From an uncultured Lachnospiraceae bacterium (GTDB lineage: Bacteria > Bacillota > Clostridia > Lachnospirales > Lachnospiraceae), in contig CADBTO010000257.1 in NCBI GenBank assembly GCA_902797565.1, positions 1 through 5,534 on the forward strand: 5,534 nt of DNA. The letters are read 5' to 3'. Under the pieces are notes generated by a model that saw nothing but the letters and a program-made list of their open reading frames with translations, was not told the DNA's origin and did not search any database. The translations under genes and the position numbers were made by a program. Positions 1-5,534 of the stretch are shown piece by piece. The first letter of the stretch is position 1; every line of letters begins with the position of its first letter.

Positions 1-1
1 A

Positions 2-94
2 CTGGAGCTTGTGGTGAACATCGCAGCGTATTATGGTCTGAGAAGATGTGAGATACTTGGTCTGAGGTGGGATGCGATCGACTTCAACAAAAAT
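2..94 (+). pseudogene. Tyrosine recombinase (phage integrase family) fragment
   Basis: In the frame beginning at base 2 the sequence reads LEL, then VVNIAAYYGLRRCEILGLRW, then DAIDFNKN. This is the box I region of the catalytic domain of tyrosine recombinases, where the first Arg of GLRRCE corresponds to the catalytic Arg I and the following LGLRWDAIDF strand is typical of integrases from Clostridia. The reading frame stays open to about base 238, but beyond about base 94 it is only the antisense of the kinase REC domain and shows no integrase character. The other catalytic motifs (Lys, HxxR, H/W, Tyr) are absent. The 5' part lies outside the window, so the gene is open to the left and broken on the right. 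It could be a relic of an integrative element or one side of a misassembled junction. Confidence 0.75.
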
Positions 95-3000
95 CCCTGC
101 GGGTTCAGCTTTTCCGCAGCCATCGCACTCTCGCGGTCTTCCATACCAGTTAGAAAAACAACTGGAAGATCTTTGGTCCGTTCATCCTCGCGAATCCGTT
201 TCAAAACCTCTAATCCACTCATCTTCGGCATTGCATAATCCAAAAGTACCAAATCAGGCTGGTTCGACTTCAGGTATTCGAGTGCCAGCTCTCCGGAGCC
301 AGCGGTGCTAACCCGGTACGACTTACCCAGCCAGCGGCCAGCCAGACGCAGGAAGTCCCCGTCATCATCCACAACGAGAATCGACTTTCCCTCTGATGCA
401 GAAGATGCAACTACTCTCCCACTTCTCCCTGAAGGACGCTTTTCCTGCTTTTTCTCCTGCTTTTCTTCAACAAGCGGACGTAACGGTTCTTCCAGACTCC
501 GATATAATGACAGTAACACACTATGTCCGGCCACTAATGCACCAGTGTCCTCAGACCTTCCTGCATCTTCCAGCCCCTGGGCAAGCTGTGAAAGCTCTGT
601 TGCCCCAATAGAACGGGCCATGGTCTTCAACGCATGAACCTTGATCGTATAGTTTTCCCAGTCTTCACGCAGGTAACAGCTTTCCATCTCCGCGGACCGG
701 CTGTCAATCGAAGCCGCAAAAATGGACAACGCGTCCAGATACTCCGGCACACCTCCGCAATATTCTACACCCTTATCCGTATGCAACAGATTGATTTCTG
801 TGAGCCACGCCGGAAGTGCTACCTCACCCTGCTCTTCTTTCTCGATGCCTCCCTCTGTATATGCCACCTTGTCCAACGGCAGATGCTTCAACAGCATATC
901 CTCCAGGTCCCCCGCTAACACAGGCTTCGATAAATAGTCTGTGAAACCGGCTTCCAAATACAGTTCACGCGCTCCGGAAACCGCATTCGCAGTAAGAGAA
1001 ATCACGGCTACGCCGCACAGGCCATCCCCATAAAGCTCCCGAAGCTTTGCAAGCGTCTCAAGCCCATCCATCTCCGGCATCATATGATCCAAAAATACCA
1101 GATCATAATGTTTCTTTCCAAACAATTCCAGGCATTTCGCACCGCTCTCTGCCGTATCGACGACAATCTTCGTGCGTTTCAAAAGACCTGATATCACAGC
1201 AAGATTCATTGGCGCATCATCCACCACAAGGATCCGGGCATTTTGCGCAACAAACTGTTCCTTACGCTCCGCCCGTCGGCTTTGCACCTTTTTTACAGCT
1301 TCGTGGAATTCTCCAATCCCGCTCCAATCCGATACCTTCTGCGGCAGCTCAAACGAGAAGGTTGACCCCTCGCCATAGGTACTTTCCACCTGTAGCGTAC
1401 TACCCATCAGATTCAAAAGCCTCTGTGTGATGTTTATACCCAGTCCGGTGCCTTCGATCTTCCGCGCCCGTTCCTGATCAATCCGCTCAAACGCGTCAAA
1501 CAGCTTCTGCAAATTTCCCTGCCGAATCCCGATCCCCGTATCCTTCACTGCCACCTGGAGCAGTGCCTCTTGTCCGGAACGCTTTTCAAAATCCACGAAC
1601 AGTTCAATCGTGCCCTTTTCTGTGTATTTTACCGCATTGGTCAGTAAATTGGTAATAATCTGTTTTACCCGGTTCTCATCACCAAAAAGCAAATGCGGTG
1701 TATCCGGATTAACACGCACATGGACAACCAGACCCTTCTCATCTGCACGAAGCTGGATCAGGTTCACAAGATCATTCACAAGCGACGCCAGTTCATACTC
1801 ATAGGGCACGATCTCCATCTTGCCCGCCTCAATCTTTGAGAAGTCCAAAATATCGTTGATGATGCTGAGCAGGTTCATCCCCGCCACCCGCGCGTTTTCC
1901 GCATATTCTGAAACGCTCTCCTTGTCCGTTTCCCGCAGGATCATCTCGTTCATGCCTATAACTGCGTTGATGGGTGTCCGAATTTCATGGGACATCTGTG
2001 ACAGAAACTCAGACTTTGCCGTACTGGCAGCCTCTGCCGCTACTGCCATCTCTTCCAGCTCATGCGTCGTCCGCTCCAGGAACATCGCAAGCCGCTGGTC
2101 CAAAGGAATTGCACCTTGCGGAGTTTTGTCCGGTATCACCACAGAGGACTGGGATATTTCCCCACTGCGCGGCGCACCTTCACGGAATCCAACAGAGATA
2201 ATTGCCGAATTGACAATCCCACCACCGAACTGATCCATACAGACCGCAGCAAAGCCACGGACCCAAGCCATCTGTGGCATAAAGCTGCGATACGCCTGAA
2301 TATCCGATGCCGCCAGGTCTCCCAGAAAGCGGACGCGATTCTCGCAGACCAGCAGGAACAATGCCTGCGGACGAAACGATCGCATCGAATCCGCGTAAAG
2401 CTTTGTTTCCTCCAAAAGGCGGCGTGGATTTCCGTAAGAAAGCTGCACCGCATCTCCCTCGTTAACACGGGCAATAAAATGGACGTTCCCTTTTTCATCA
2501 TAACCGGAAGGCGTCCGCACCACCTTTCGATCACCCCGATTCGTGATCAACGGAAATTCACGGACATTATCCACAAAAAAGGCATCCGGTTCCACACCCA
2601 GATAGTTCTGGTAAATCGAAACCGCTGGCTTCCCGTCAATGGACTTGATACAATAACTGCCCTCTGTCTCTGTGATATACATCTTCTTGCCAATTGCCTG
2701 CCAGCCCATGTCATAATTATAATACAAATGTAATCCGCGCCCGGAAAAGACAACAGCAACGACCGCACGGTCGCTGATAACACCGTCCAGCTCTGAACAG
2801 CAGATCAGGGCTTCCCCCGTCGCACCTGCCTGTGCCCCGAATATCGGGATATCCGAACGGTCTCCATCTGCCACCGTAGAAATGAAACGGTCAATCTCTT
2901 TCTCTACACCTGCAGAAAAAACCATAACTCCGGCAATATGTTCTTTATAATGGATTTCCCTCCGAAACAGCTTCCCCGCCTCCGTCGTGGAAATCTTCGT

Positions 3001-3309
3001 ACAGTCGTAGGCATAGACTTCAACTTTGGACCGCTCCAGCATCAGAAAGGAATACCCTGCTCCCAGAAAACCTGTGCCAAATTCTGACAACATATTTGCC
3101 TTCGGCATCGTAATTCCGGCCACCTTCACATACGGCAGCACGCTCTCAATCCGCTGCACACGATCCAATAAATGACTGCGGCCATTATCCTGGTCACTGA
3201 ACAGGACAATGCGGTTCGCAGAACGCCTGTATTCCGGAAGTTCCCTGATTTCCAGCATATAATCCAGAAGCTCGTCGCTGCTCTGGGTAATGAACGTTTT
3301 CTGTAGCAT
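31..3309 (-). CDS. Cytosolic FIST-sensor hybrid histidine kinase (FIST-HisKA-HATPase-REC-HPt-REC), 3' end chimeric
   Basis: This 1092-residue protein is a one-polypeptide phosphorelay. FIST_N spans about residues 30-215 and FIST_C about 220-375 (GKPAVSIYQNYLG; FPLITNRGD). A helical linker (405-435) leads to HisKA with phospho-acceptor H441 in SHEIRTPINAV. The HATPase has N558 in the N box, D590 in DTGIGI, and G620-G624 in GTGLG. REC1 (about 690-808) has D697/D698, phospho-acceptor D741, T773 and K795 followed by Pro. HPt (about 845-945) has H892 in KVHALKTMARSIGA. A charged QEKK-rich linker precedes REC2 (about 975-1076), with D981/D982, D1024, T1054 and K1076. No signal peptide or membrane segment is visible, so it should sense an intracellular cue. 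All relay residues are intact. The ATG start lies 11 nt after a GGAG (3321-3324) and 2 nt after the upstream stop codon, suggesting co-transcription and coupled translation. REC2 is abnormal: after K1076 the usual Pro and helix 5 are replaced by SIASHLRPSISHLLRP, which is antisense to the recombinase fragment. The domain call is firm; the ligand is unknown. Confidence 0.93.
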   Translation of the reverse strand: MLQKTFITQSSDELLDYMLEIRELPEYRRSANRIVLFSDQDNGRSHLLDRVQRIESVLPYVKVAGITMPKANMLSEFGTGFLGAGYSFLMLERSKVEVYAYDCTKISTTEAGKLFRREIHYKEHIAGVMVFSAGVEKEIDRFISTVADGDRSDIPIFGAQAGATGEALICCSELDGVISDRAVVAVVFSGRGLHLYYNYDMGWQAIGKKMYITETEGSYCIKSIDGKPAVSIYQNYLGVEPDAFFVDNVREFPLITNRGDRKVVRTPSGYDEKGNVHFIARVNEGDAVQLSYGNPRRLLEETKLYADSMRSFRPQALFLLVCENRVRFLGDLAASDIQAYRSFMPQMAWVRGFAAVCMDQFGGGIVNSAIISVGFREGAPRSGEISQSSVVIPDKTPQGAIPLDQRLAMFLERTTHELEEMAVAAEAASTAKSEFLSQMSHEIRTPINAVIGMNEMILRETDKESVSEYAENARVAGMNLLSIINDILDFSKIEAGKMEIVPYEYELASLVNDLVNLIQLRADEKGLVVHVRVNPDTPHLLFGDENRVKQIITNLLTNAVKYTEKGTIELFVDFEKRSGQEALLQVAVKDTGIGIRQGNLQKLFDAFERIDQERARKIEGTGLGINITQRLLNLMGSTLQVESTYGEGSTFSFELPQKVSDWSGIGEFHEAVKKVQSRRAERKEQFVAQNARILVVDDAPMNLAVISGLLKRTKIVVDTAESGAKCLELFGKKHYDLVFLDHMMPEMDGLETLAKLRELYGDGLCGVAVISLTANAVSGARELYLEAGFTDYLSKPVLAGDLEDMLLKHLPLDKVAYTEGGIEKEEQGEVALPAWLTEINLLHTDKGVEYCGGVPEYLDALSIFAASIDSRSAEMESCYLREDWENYTIKVHALKTMARSIGATELSQLAQGLEDAGRSEDTGALVAGHSVLLSLYRSLEEPLRPLVEEKQEKKQEKRPSGRSGRVVASSASEGKSILVVDDDGDFLRLAGRWLGKSYRVSTAGSGELALEYLKSNQPDLVLLDYAMPKMSGLEVLKRIREDERTKDLPVVFLTGMEDRESAMAAEKLNPQGFLLKSIASHLRPSISHLLRP

Positions 3310-3311
3310 AA

Positions 3312-4988
3312 TTATTGCATCTCCAGTATCTCATCATAATACACGGGCTTCGAAAAAAAGAACCCCTGTAACCCTGTAATCGGCAGCCCTTCCAGGATAC
3401 CAAGCATCCCTTCAGTCTCCACGCCTTTGACAAAAACCTTTGCCCCACAATCATCCACCAGTTCCGACAGATGCCGCACAATCTTCTGCTCTTTTTCGCT
3501 CTCTTCCAGCTCCACCGCCAGCTCCCTGCTGAATTTCACATAATCCGCTGAAACCTCGTCAAACGTCTTGATCCAGGCATTGCCACGGGCAAAATCGTCA
3601 ATGCCAATCCGGATGTCCTTCCGGCGCAATGCCGCCACGAAATTCCGGATCGTTTCCAGATCCTGCAGAAAACGGCATTCCCGCGTCAGTTCGAAGGACA
3701 GGTTTTCCAAAGGAAACTGCGCATCCGATGCCAGATCTGCCACGTTGTCCGCAAAATACGCATCACTGATCTGGCTCGGTGAAACATTCAATGAAAGGAA
3801 AAACGAAGGGTTCTGCTTTAGGAACTTCGAACTATCCAAAAGGGCATGCCGGATAATCCAATAACCCAGATTCCGGTATGCCACATCATTTTCTATCTCC
3901 GGCAGGAAATCCATCGGCAGCACGACCCTTCCTTCCGGCGATCGCCAACGCAGCAATGCTTCCGCGCCAATCGGGATATTGCTGCCAGGCTGGAAAATGG
4001 GCTGATATAATAGGAAGAAACCCTCATAATCATTTCCTATGCTCTCTCGTACCGCACCAATTGTGGCAATACTGCCGGATAAACCAGGGTCTTCCAGATG
4101 ACTACCATCATAGACTACTAAATCACCACGTCGATAGGTGCGTGACTCATTGCAGGCATAAAGCAGACAGTCATAAATCGTCCGCTCCCCCAATGCATTG
4201 TCCCGTAATTCGATGACCCCTCCATAAGTTACAAGGTTGTGGATGCTGTCCTGCTGCTCAATGCCGTCACGCAGCCTGCGCCGGATCCGCTCGTACATCT
4301 CACCCGCTTCACCCGCGTTCTTCCCGGAAACAATCGCAAATTTAGACCCATCCATCCGGTAGACAAACCGGGCATCTCCTGCCTCTTCCCGCACGATTTT
4401 CCCGACTTTCTTGAGCAGACGGCTGCCGTATCCGTAACCATAGATCTCATTGATATGCGACAAACGGCCAAAACCAAAGAGCAGCACAGTCAAAACCGGC
4501 TCCGACATCCCATTCCTGTCTGCGACAATTTTCCCCACATTATCAAAAAAACGTGCCGCATTCTGTAACCCTGTCACACGATCCACCGTCGAAACAATCC
4601 CGGCATTGATCATCATCCCGCCAATAATGCTGGGATTCCCATCCATATCCCGGATCACGCCGCCAATCATGCGGAACGACGTATAAATCCCACTTTTCAG
4701 GCGCACACGGTAGGTCACATCATAACTTTTCCGATGCAGGGCAAACATCTCCTCCATCGTCCTCTCGTAAATCTCCCGATCCTCAGGATGCACATATTCC
4801 AGCCAATCATATACGCCGTCATCGATATATTCTCCCGGCAGCCCCACCATCTCCACAATGGACGGCGAAAACCGTGTCATCTTGTCTTTAATATCATAGA
4901 TCGTGACATAATTCCCGCCTACCAGCATCGAAAAAATGTCAAACACATCATCAAACTGCTCCCGCCGCGCACGCTGCTTCGCTTCCAT
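3312..4988 (-). CDS. PAS-GGDEF-EAL protein with degenerate GGDEF and EAL active sites
   Basis: From the ATG at 4988 this is a 558-residue cytosolic protein. It has a PAS_3-like fold (about 25-125, with HPEDREIYERTM and a final IRDMDGNPSIIGG), a GGDEF-family domain (about 135-293, starting DRVTGLQN) and an EAL-family domain (about 310-555). Such proteins normally make or break cyclic-di-GMP. Here the GGDEF signature reads DGSKF (213-217), the DxD metal strand reads GFG (172-174), and no RxxD inhibitory site is present, so diguanylate cyclase activity is unlikely. In the EAL domain E343, N401, E433, D464/D465, K485, E524 and Q541 are kept, but ELTE is ELTR (R436), EGVE is KGVE (K521), KxD is KFS (485-487), and loop 6 is DDFARGNAW. 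Phosphodiesterase activity is therefore doubtful, and a binding or scaffold role is more likely (inference). It is the first gene of an operon with the FIST kinase 2 nt downstream. A TTG six bases upstream of the ATG is possible but sits only 3 nt from the ribosome binding site. Confidence 0.93.
   Translation of the reverse strand: MEAKQRARREQFDDVFDIFSMLVGGNYVTIYDIKDKMTRFSPSIVEMVGLPGEYIDDGVYDWLEYVHPEDREIYERTMEEMFALHRKSYDVTYRVRLKSGIYTSFRMIGGVIRDMDGNPSIIGGMMINAGIVSTVDRVTGLQNAARFFDNVGKIVADRNGMSEPVLTVLLFGFGRLSHINEIYGYGYGSRLLKKVGKIVREEAGDARFVYRMDGSKFAIVSGKNAGEAGEMYERIRRRLRDGIEQQDSIHNLVTYGGVIELRDNALGERTIYDCLLYACNESRTYRRGDLVVYDGSHLEDPGLSGSIATIGAVRESIGNDYEGFFLLYQPIFQPGSNIPIGAEALLRWRSPEGRVVLPMDFLPEIENDVAYRNLGYWIIRHALLDSSKFLKQNPSFFLSLNVSPSQISDAYFADNVADLASDAQFPLENLSFELTRECRFLQDLETIRNFVAALRRKDIRIGIDDFARGNAWIKTFDEVSADYVKFSRELAVELEESEKEQKIVRHLSELVDDCGAKVFVKGVETEGMLGILEGLPITGLQGFFFSKPVYYDEILEMQ
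3321..3324 (-). promoter_or_regulatory. Ribosome binding site of the FIST kinase, inside the end of the upstream gene
   Basis: GGAG on the minus strand lies within the last codons of the PAS-GGDEF-EAL gene, 11 nt before the kinase ATG. The upstream TAA and the kinase ATG are separated by only two bases, so ribosomes that terminate on the first gene could re-initiate on the second. Confidence 0.55.
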
Positions 4989-4997
4989 ATCCAATCG

Positions 4998-5003
4998 CCC
5001 TCC
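4998..5003 (-). promoter_or_regulatory. Ribosome binding site that decides the start of the PAS-GGDEF-EAL gene
   Basis: On the minus strand GGAGGG lies at 5003-4998. The spacing to the ATG at 4988 is 9 nt, which is normal. The spacing to the in-frame TTG at 4994 is only 3 nt, which is too short for efficient initiation. The ATG is therefore chosen as the start. Confidence 0.75.
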
Positions 5004-5032
5004 AGCCTATGCTTGATCGCCAAACTGTTATC

Positions 5033-5041
5033 ATTATACCA
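5033..5041 (-). promoter_or_regulatory. Extended -10 promoter of the PAS-GGDEF-EAL / FIST kinase operon
   Basis: The minus strand reads TGGTATAAT, an exact match to the extended -10 form TGnTATAAT. No good -35 hexamer is visible about 17 nt upstream (TAACGG is the best there), which is common for extended -10 promoters. The predicted transcript would start near 5026, giving a leader of roughly 38 nt before the ATG at 4988. One arm of an 11-bp inverted repeat overlaps the TGG and the -10 hexamer. Confidence 0.7.
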
Positions 5042-5099
5042 AAAATCGCGAAAAACCGTTATAGAACAGAATATCTAAAATGGACGAACGATTTTTGGT
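5038..5099. repeat. 11-bp perfect inverted repeat flanking the upstream side of the operon promoter
   Basis: The arms are ACCAAAAATCG (5038-5048) and CGATTTTTGGT (5089-5099), separated by 40 bases. The match is perfect over 11 bp and does not extend further in either direction. The promoter-proximal arm overlaps the extended -10 element, and the distal arm sits where an upstream regulator would bind. The centre-to-centre distance of 51 bp is close to five helical turns, so two copies of a regulator could bind on the same DNA face. A binding role is inferred from position; the regulator is unknown. Confidence 0.5.
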
Positions 5100-5139
5100 G
5101 AATATTCATAAAACCCGGAAAAATGCTGCCCTCCCCCAC

Positions 5140-5168
5140 TTGACATCCTCAGAAAAAAGTGTTAGTTT
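5140..5168 (+). promoter_or_regulatory. Promoter of the divergent secreted-protein gene
   Basis: A perfect -35 hexamer TTGACA lies at 5140-5145. Seventeen bases later is TAGTTT (5163-5168), a weak -10 match that is preceded by TG one base away (5160-5161), giving an extended -10. Transcription would start near 5175, leaving a leader of about 47 nt. The -10 overlaps the first GTTAG element of the downstream repeat cluster, which would suit repression by a protein bound there. Confidence 0.6.
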
Positions 5169-5201
5169 GTTAGGCGTAACTAATAGTTAGATTATCCTAA
5201 C
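5161..5201. promoter_or_regulatory. Putative operator: cluster of GTTAG / CTAAC elements and nested inverted repeats
   Basis: GTTAG occurs at 5161-5165, 5169-5173 and 5186-5190, and its complement CTAAC at 5197-5201. GTTAGG (5169-5174) pairs with CCTAAC (5196-5201) across 21 bases. Inside that lies a perfect odd-length palindrome TAACTAATAGTTA (5177-5189), and GTTA/TAAC also face each other across 4 bases (5169-5180). The block covers the -10 and the expected start of transcription of the plus-strand gene. The TTAGG...CCTAA flavour recalls metal-dependent DtxR/IdeR family boxes, but spacing does not match the classical 19-bp box, so the family assignment is only a suggestion. The RNA could also form a weak hairpin just before the ribosome binding site. 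Confidence 0.5.
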
Positions 5202-5205
5202 AGAT

Positions 5206-5211
5206 AGGAGG
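5206..5211 (+). promoter_or_regulatory. Ribosome binding site of the secreted-protein gene
   Basis: AGGAGG lies 10 nt before the ATG at 5222, a strong Gram-positive ribosome binding site. It begins 4 bases after the last CTAAC element, so a structure in the leader could affect access to it. Confidence 0.8.
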
Positions 5212-5221
5212 ATTGAAACGC

Positions 5222-5534
5222 ATGAAAAACCAATGGCTGAAAACCGGGCTGGCAATTGCGCTTGCGCTCTCTCTGGCAGCAGGAGGATCTGCCCTTCCCG
5301 GATCAATATCCAGCATAATACCCTCAGAAAGCACAGAGGCGGCAGCTGCCGCGTCAAAACTTTTCGCAGGCGGTAAAGGGACGAAGAAAAGTCCTTACCA
5401 AATCAAGACCGCAAAGCAGCTCGAAAATATCGGAAAAAACAAAACAACTCTGAAGGCACATTATATCCTGATGAAGAACATTAACCTAAAGAACAAGACC
5501 TTCAAGAATATCGGAAGTGTCACGACGGATCAAA
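5222..5534 (+). CDS. Secreted protein, N-terminal part, GLUG/adhesin-like (runs off the window)
   Basis: The visible 104 codons begin with a classical signal peptide: MKNQWLK, then a hydrophobic core (about residues 9-20, TGLAIALALSLAA), with likely cleavage near GGSA-LP (about residue 24) or after the later Ala-rich stretch (40-44). No lipobox Cys is seen. The mature part starts with FAGGKGTKKSPYQIKTAKQL (48-67) followed by a segment containing HYILMKNINLKNKTFKNIG (80-98). The pattern 'F.GG.GT..PY.I..A.QL..I ... HY.L..NI.L' is typical of the start of large surface or secreted proteins with GLUG or beta-helix repeats, found in Clostridia and Bacteroides. The mature region is rich in Lys, as is common for secreted Gram-positive proteins. 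It is divergent from the kinase operon, with its own promoter. The rest of the gene lies outside the window, so anchoring, repeats and total size cannot be judged. Family assignment is by pattern recall and is moderate. Confidence 0.8.
   Translation, partial: MKNQWLKTGLAIALALSLAAGGSALPGSISSIIPSESTEAAAAASKLFAGGKGTKKSPYQIKTAKQLENIGKNKTTLKAHYILMKNINLKNKTFKNIGSVTTDQ

Noticed and set aside
11..238. 75-codon plus-strand open frame starting GTG at base 11
   Set aside because: Only the part to about base 94 is integrase-like, and it continues upstream of base 11 in frame. The remainder is antisense of the kinase REC2 domain, so it is not an intact gene with that start.
435..480. Repetitive CTTTTCCTGC-like stretch within the kinase gene
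   Set aside because: It encodes the charged QEKK-type linker between HPt and REC2, and the imperfect repeats are explained by that low-complexity linker.
2136..2534. 132-codon minus-strand open frame within the kinase gene
   Set aside because: It is an out-of-frame shadow of the FIST_C coding region, with a composition rich in Arg, Cys and Trp that is typical of spurious frames.
2062..2733. 223-codon plus-strand open frame opposite the FIST region
   Set aside because: It lies entirely antisense to well-supported FIST coding sequence, has no ribosome binding site of note and its translation looks like no known family.
4989..4994. TTG at 4994 as the start of the PAS-GGDEF-EAL gene
   Set aside because: It is only 3 nt from the GGAGGG, whereas the ATG two codons later is at a normal 9 nt.
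5099..5108. 10-bp palindrome TGAATATTCA in the intergenic region
   Set aside because: It is short and AT-rich, so it is easily expected by chance, and it is not aligned with either promoter.
5109..5139. Search for a terminator between the divergent genes
   Set aside because: Both genes point away from this region, and no GC-rich hairpin followed by a T run was found.

Overview
The window reads as a regulatory locus from a Gram-positive Clostridia-type bacterium, most likely a gut Lachnospiraceae relative. That placement is inferred from GGAGG-type ribosome binding sites, protein style and moderate GC content; no taxonomic marker gene is present.

Layout from left to right. Bases 2-94 (+) hold a 31-codon scrap of a tyrosine recombinase. 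It abuts, and probably interrupts, the 3' end of a large minus-strand gene (31-3309) that encodes a cytosolic hybrid histidine kinase with the order FIST_N, FIST_C, HisKA, HATPase, REC, HPt, REC. Immediately upstream of the kinase, two bases away on the same strand, lies a PAS-GGDEF-EAL protein (3312-4988) in which both cyclic-di-GMP domains have lost key catalytic residues. A 233-base divergent intergenic region (4989-5221) carries an extended -10 promoter for the minus-strand operon, an 11-bp perfect inverted repeat around that promoter, and a separate plus-strand promoter followed by a dense cluster of GTTAG/CTAAC elements. The plus-strand gene (from 5222, cut by the window end) encodes a secreted protein that begins like GLUG-type surface proteins.

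How the parts may work together (inference): the FIST region would sense a small ligand inside the cell and drive a His-Asp-His-Asp relay within one polypeptide. The co-transcribed PAS-GGDEF-EAL protein is probably a cyclic-di-GMP binding or protein-interaction module rather than an efficient enzyme. This FIST + kinase + GGDEF-EAL set resembles the NosP/NahK nitric-oxide systems of Proteobacteria, but with the sensor fused to the kinase. The divergent surface protein could be an output, though nothing in the sequence proves that.

The main oddity is the left edge. The last REC domain of the kinase runs through its conserved Lys and then into antisense recombinase sequence, which supplies the final 16 residues and the stop codon. 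This is either a real insertion or rearrangement scar or an assembly chimera.
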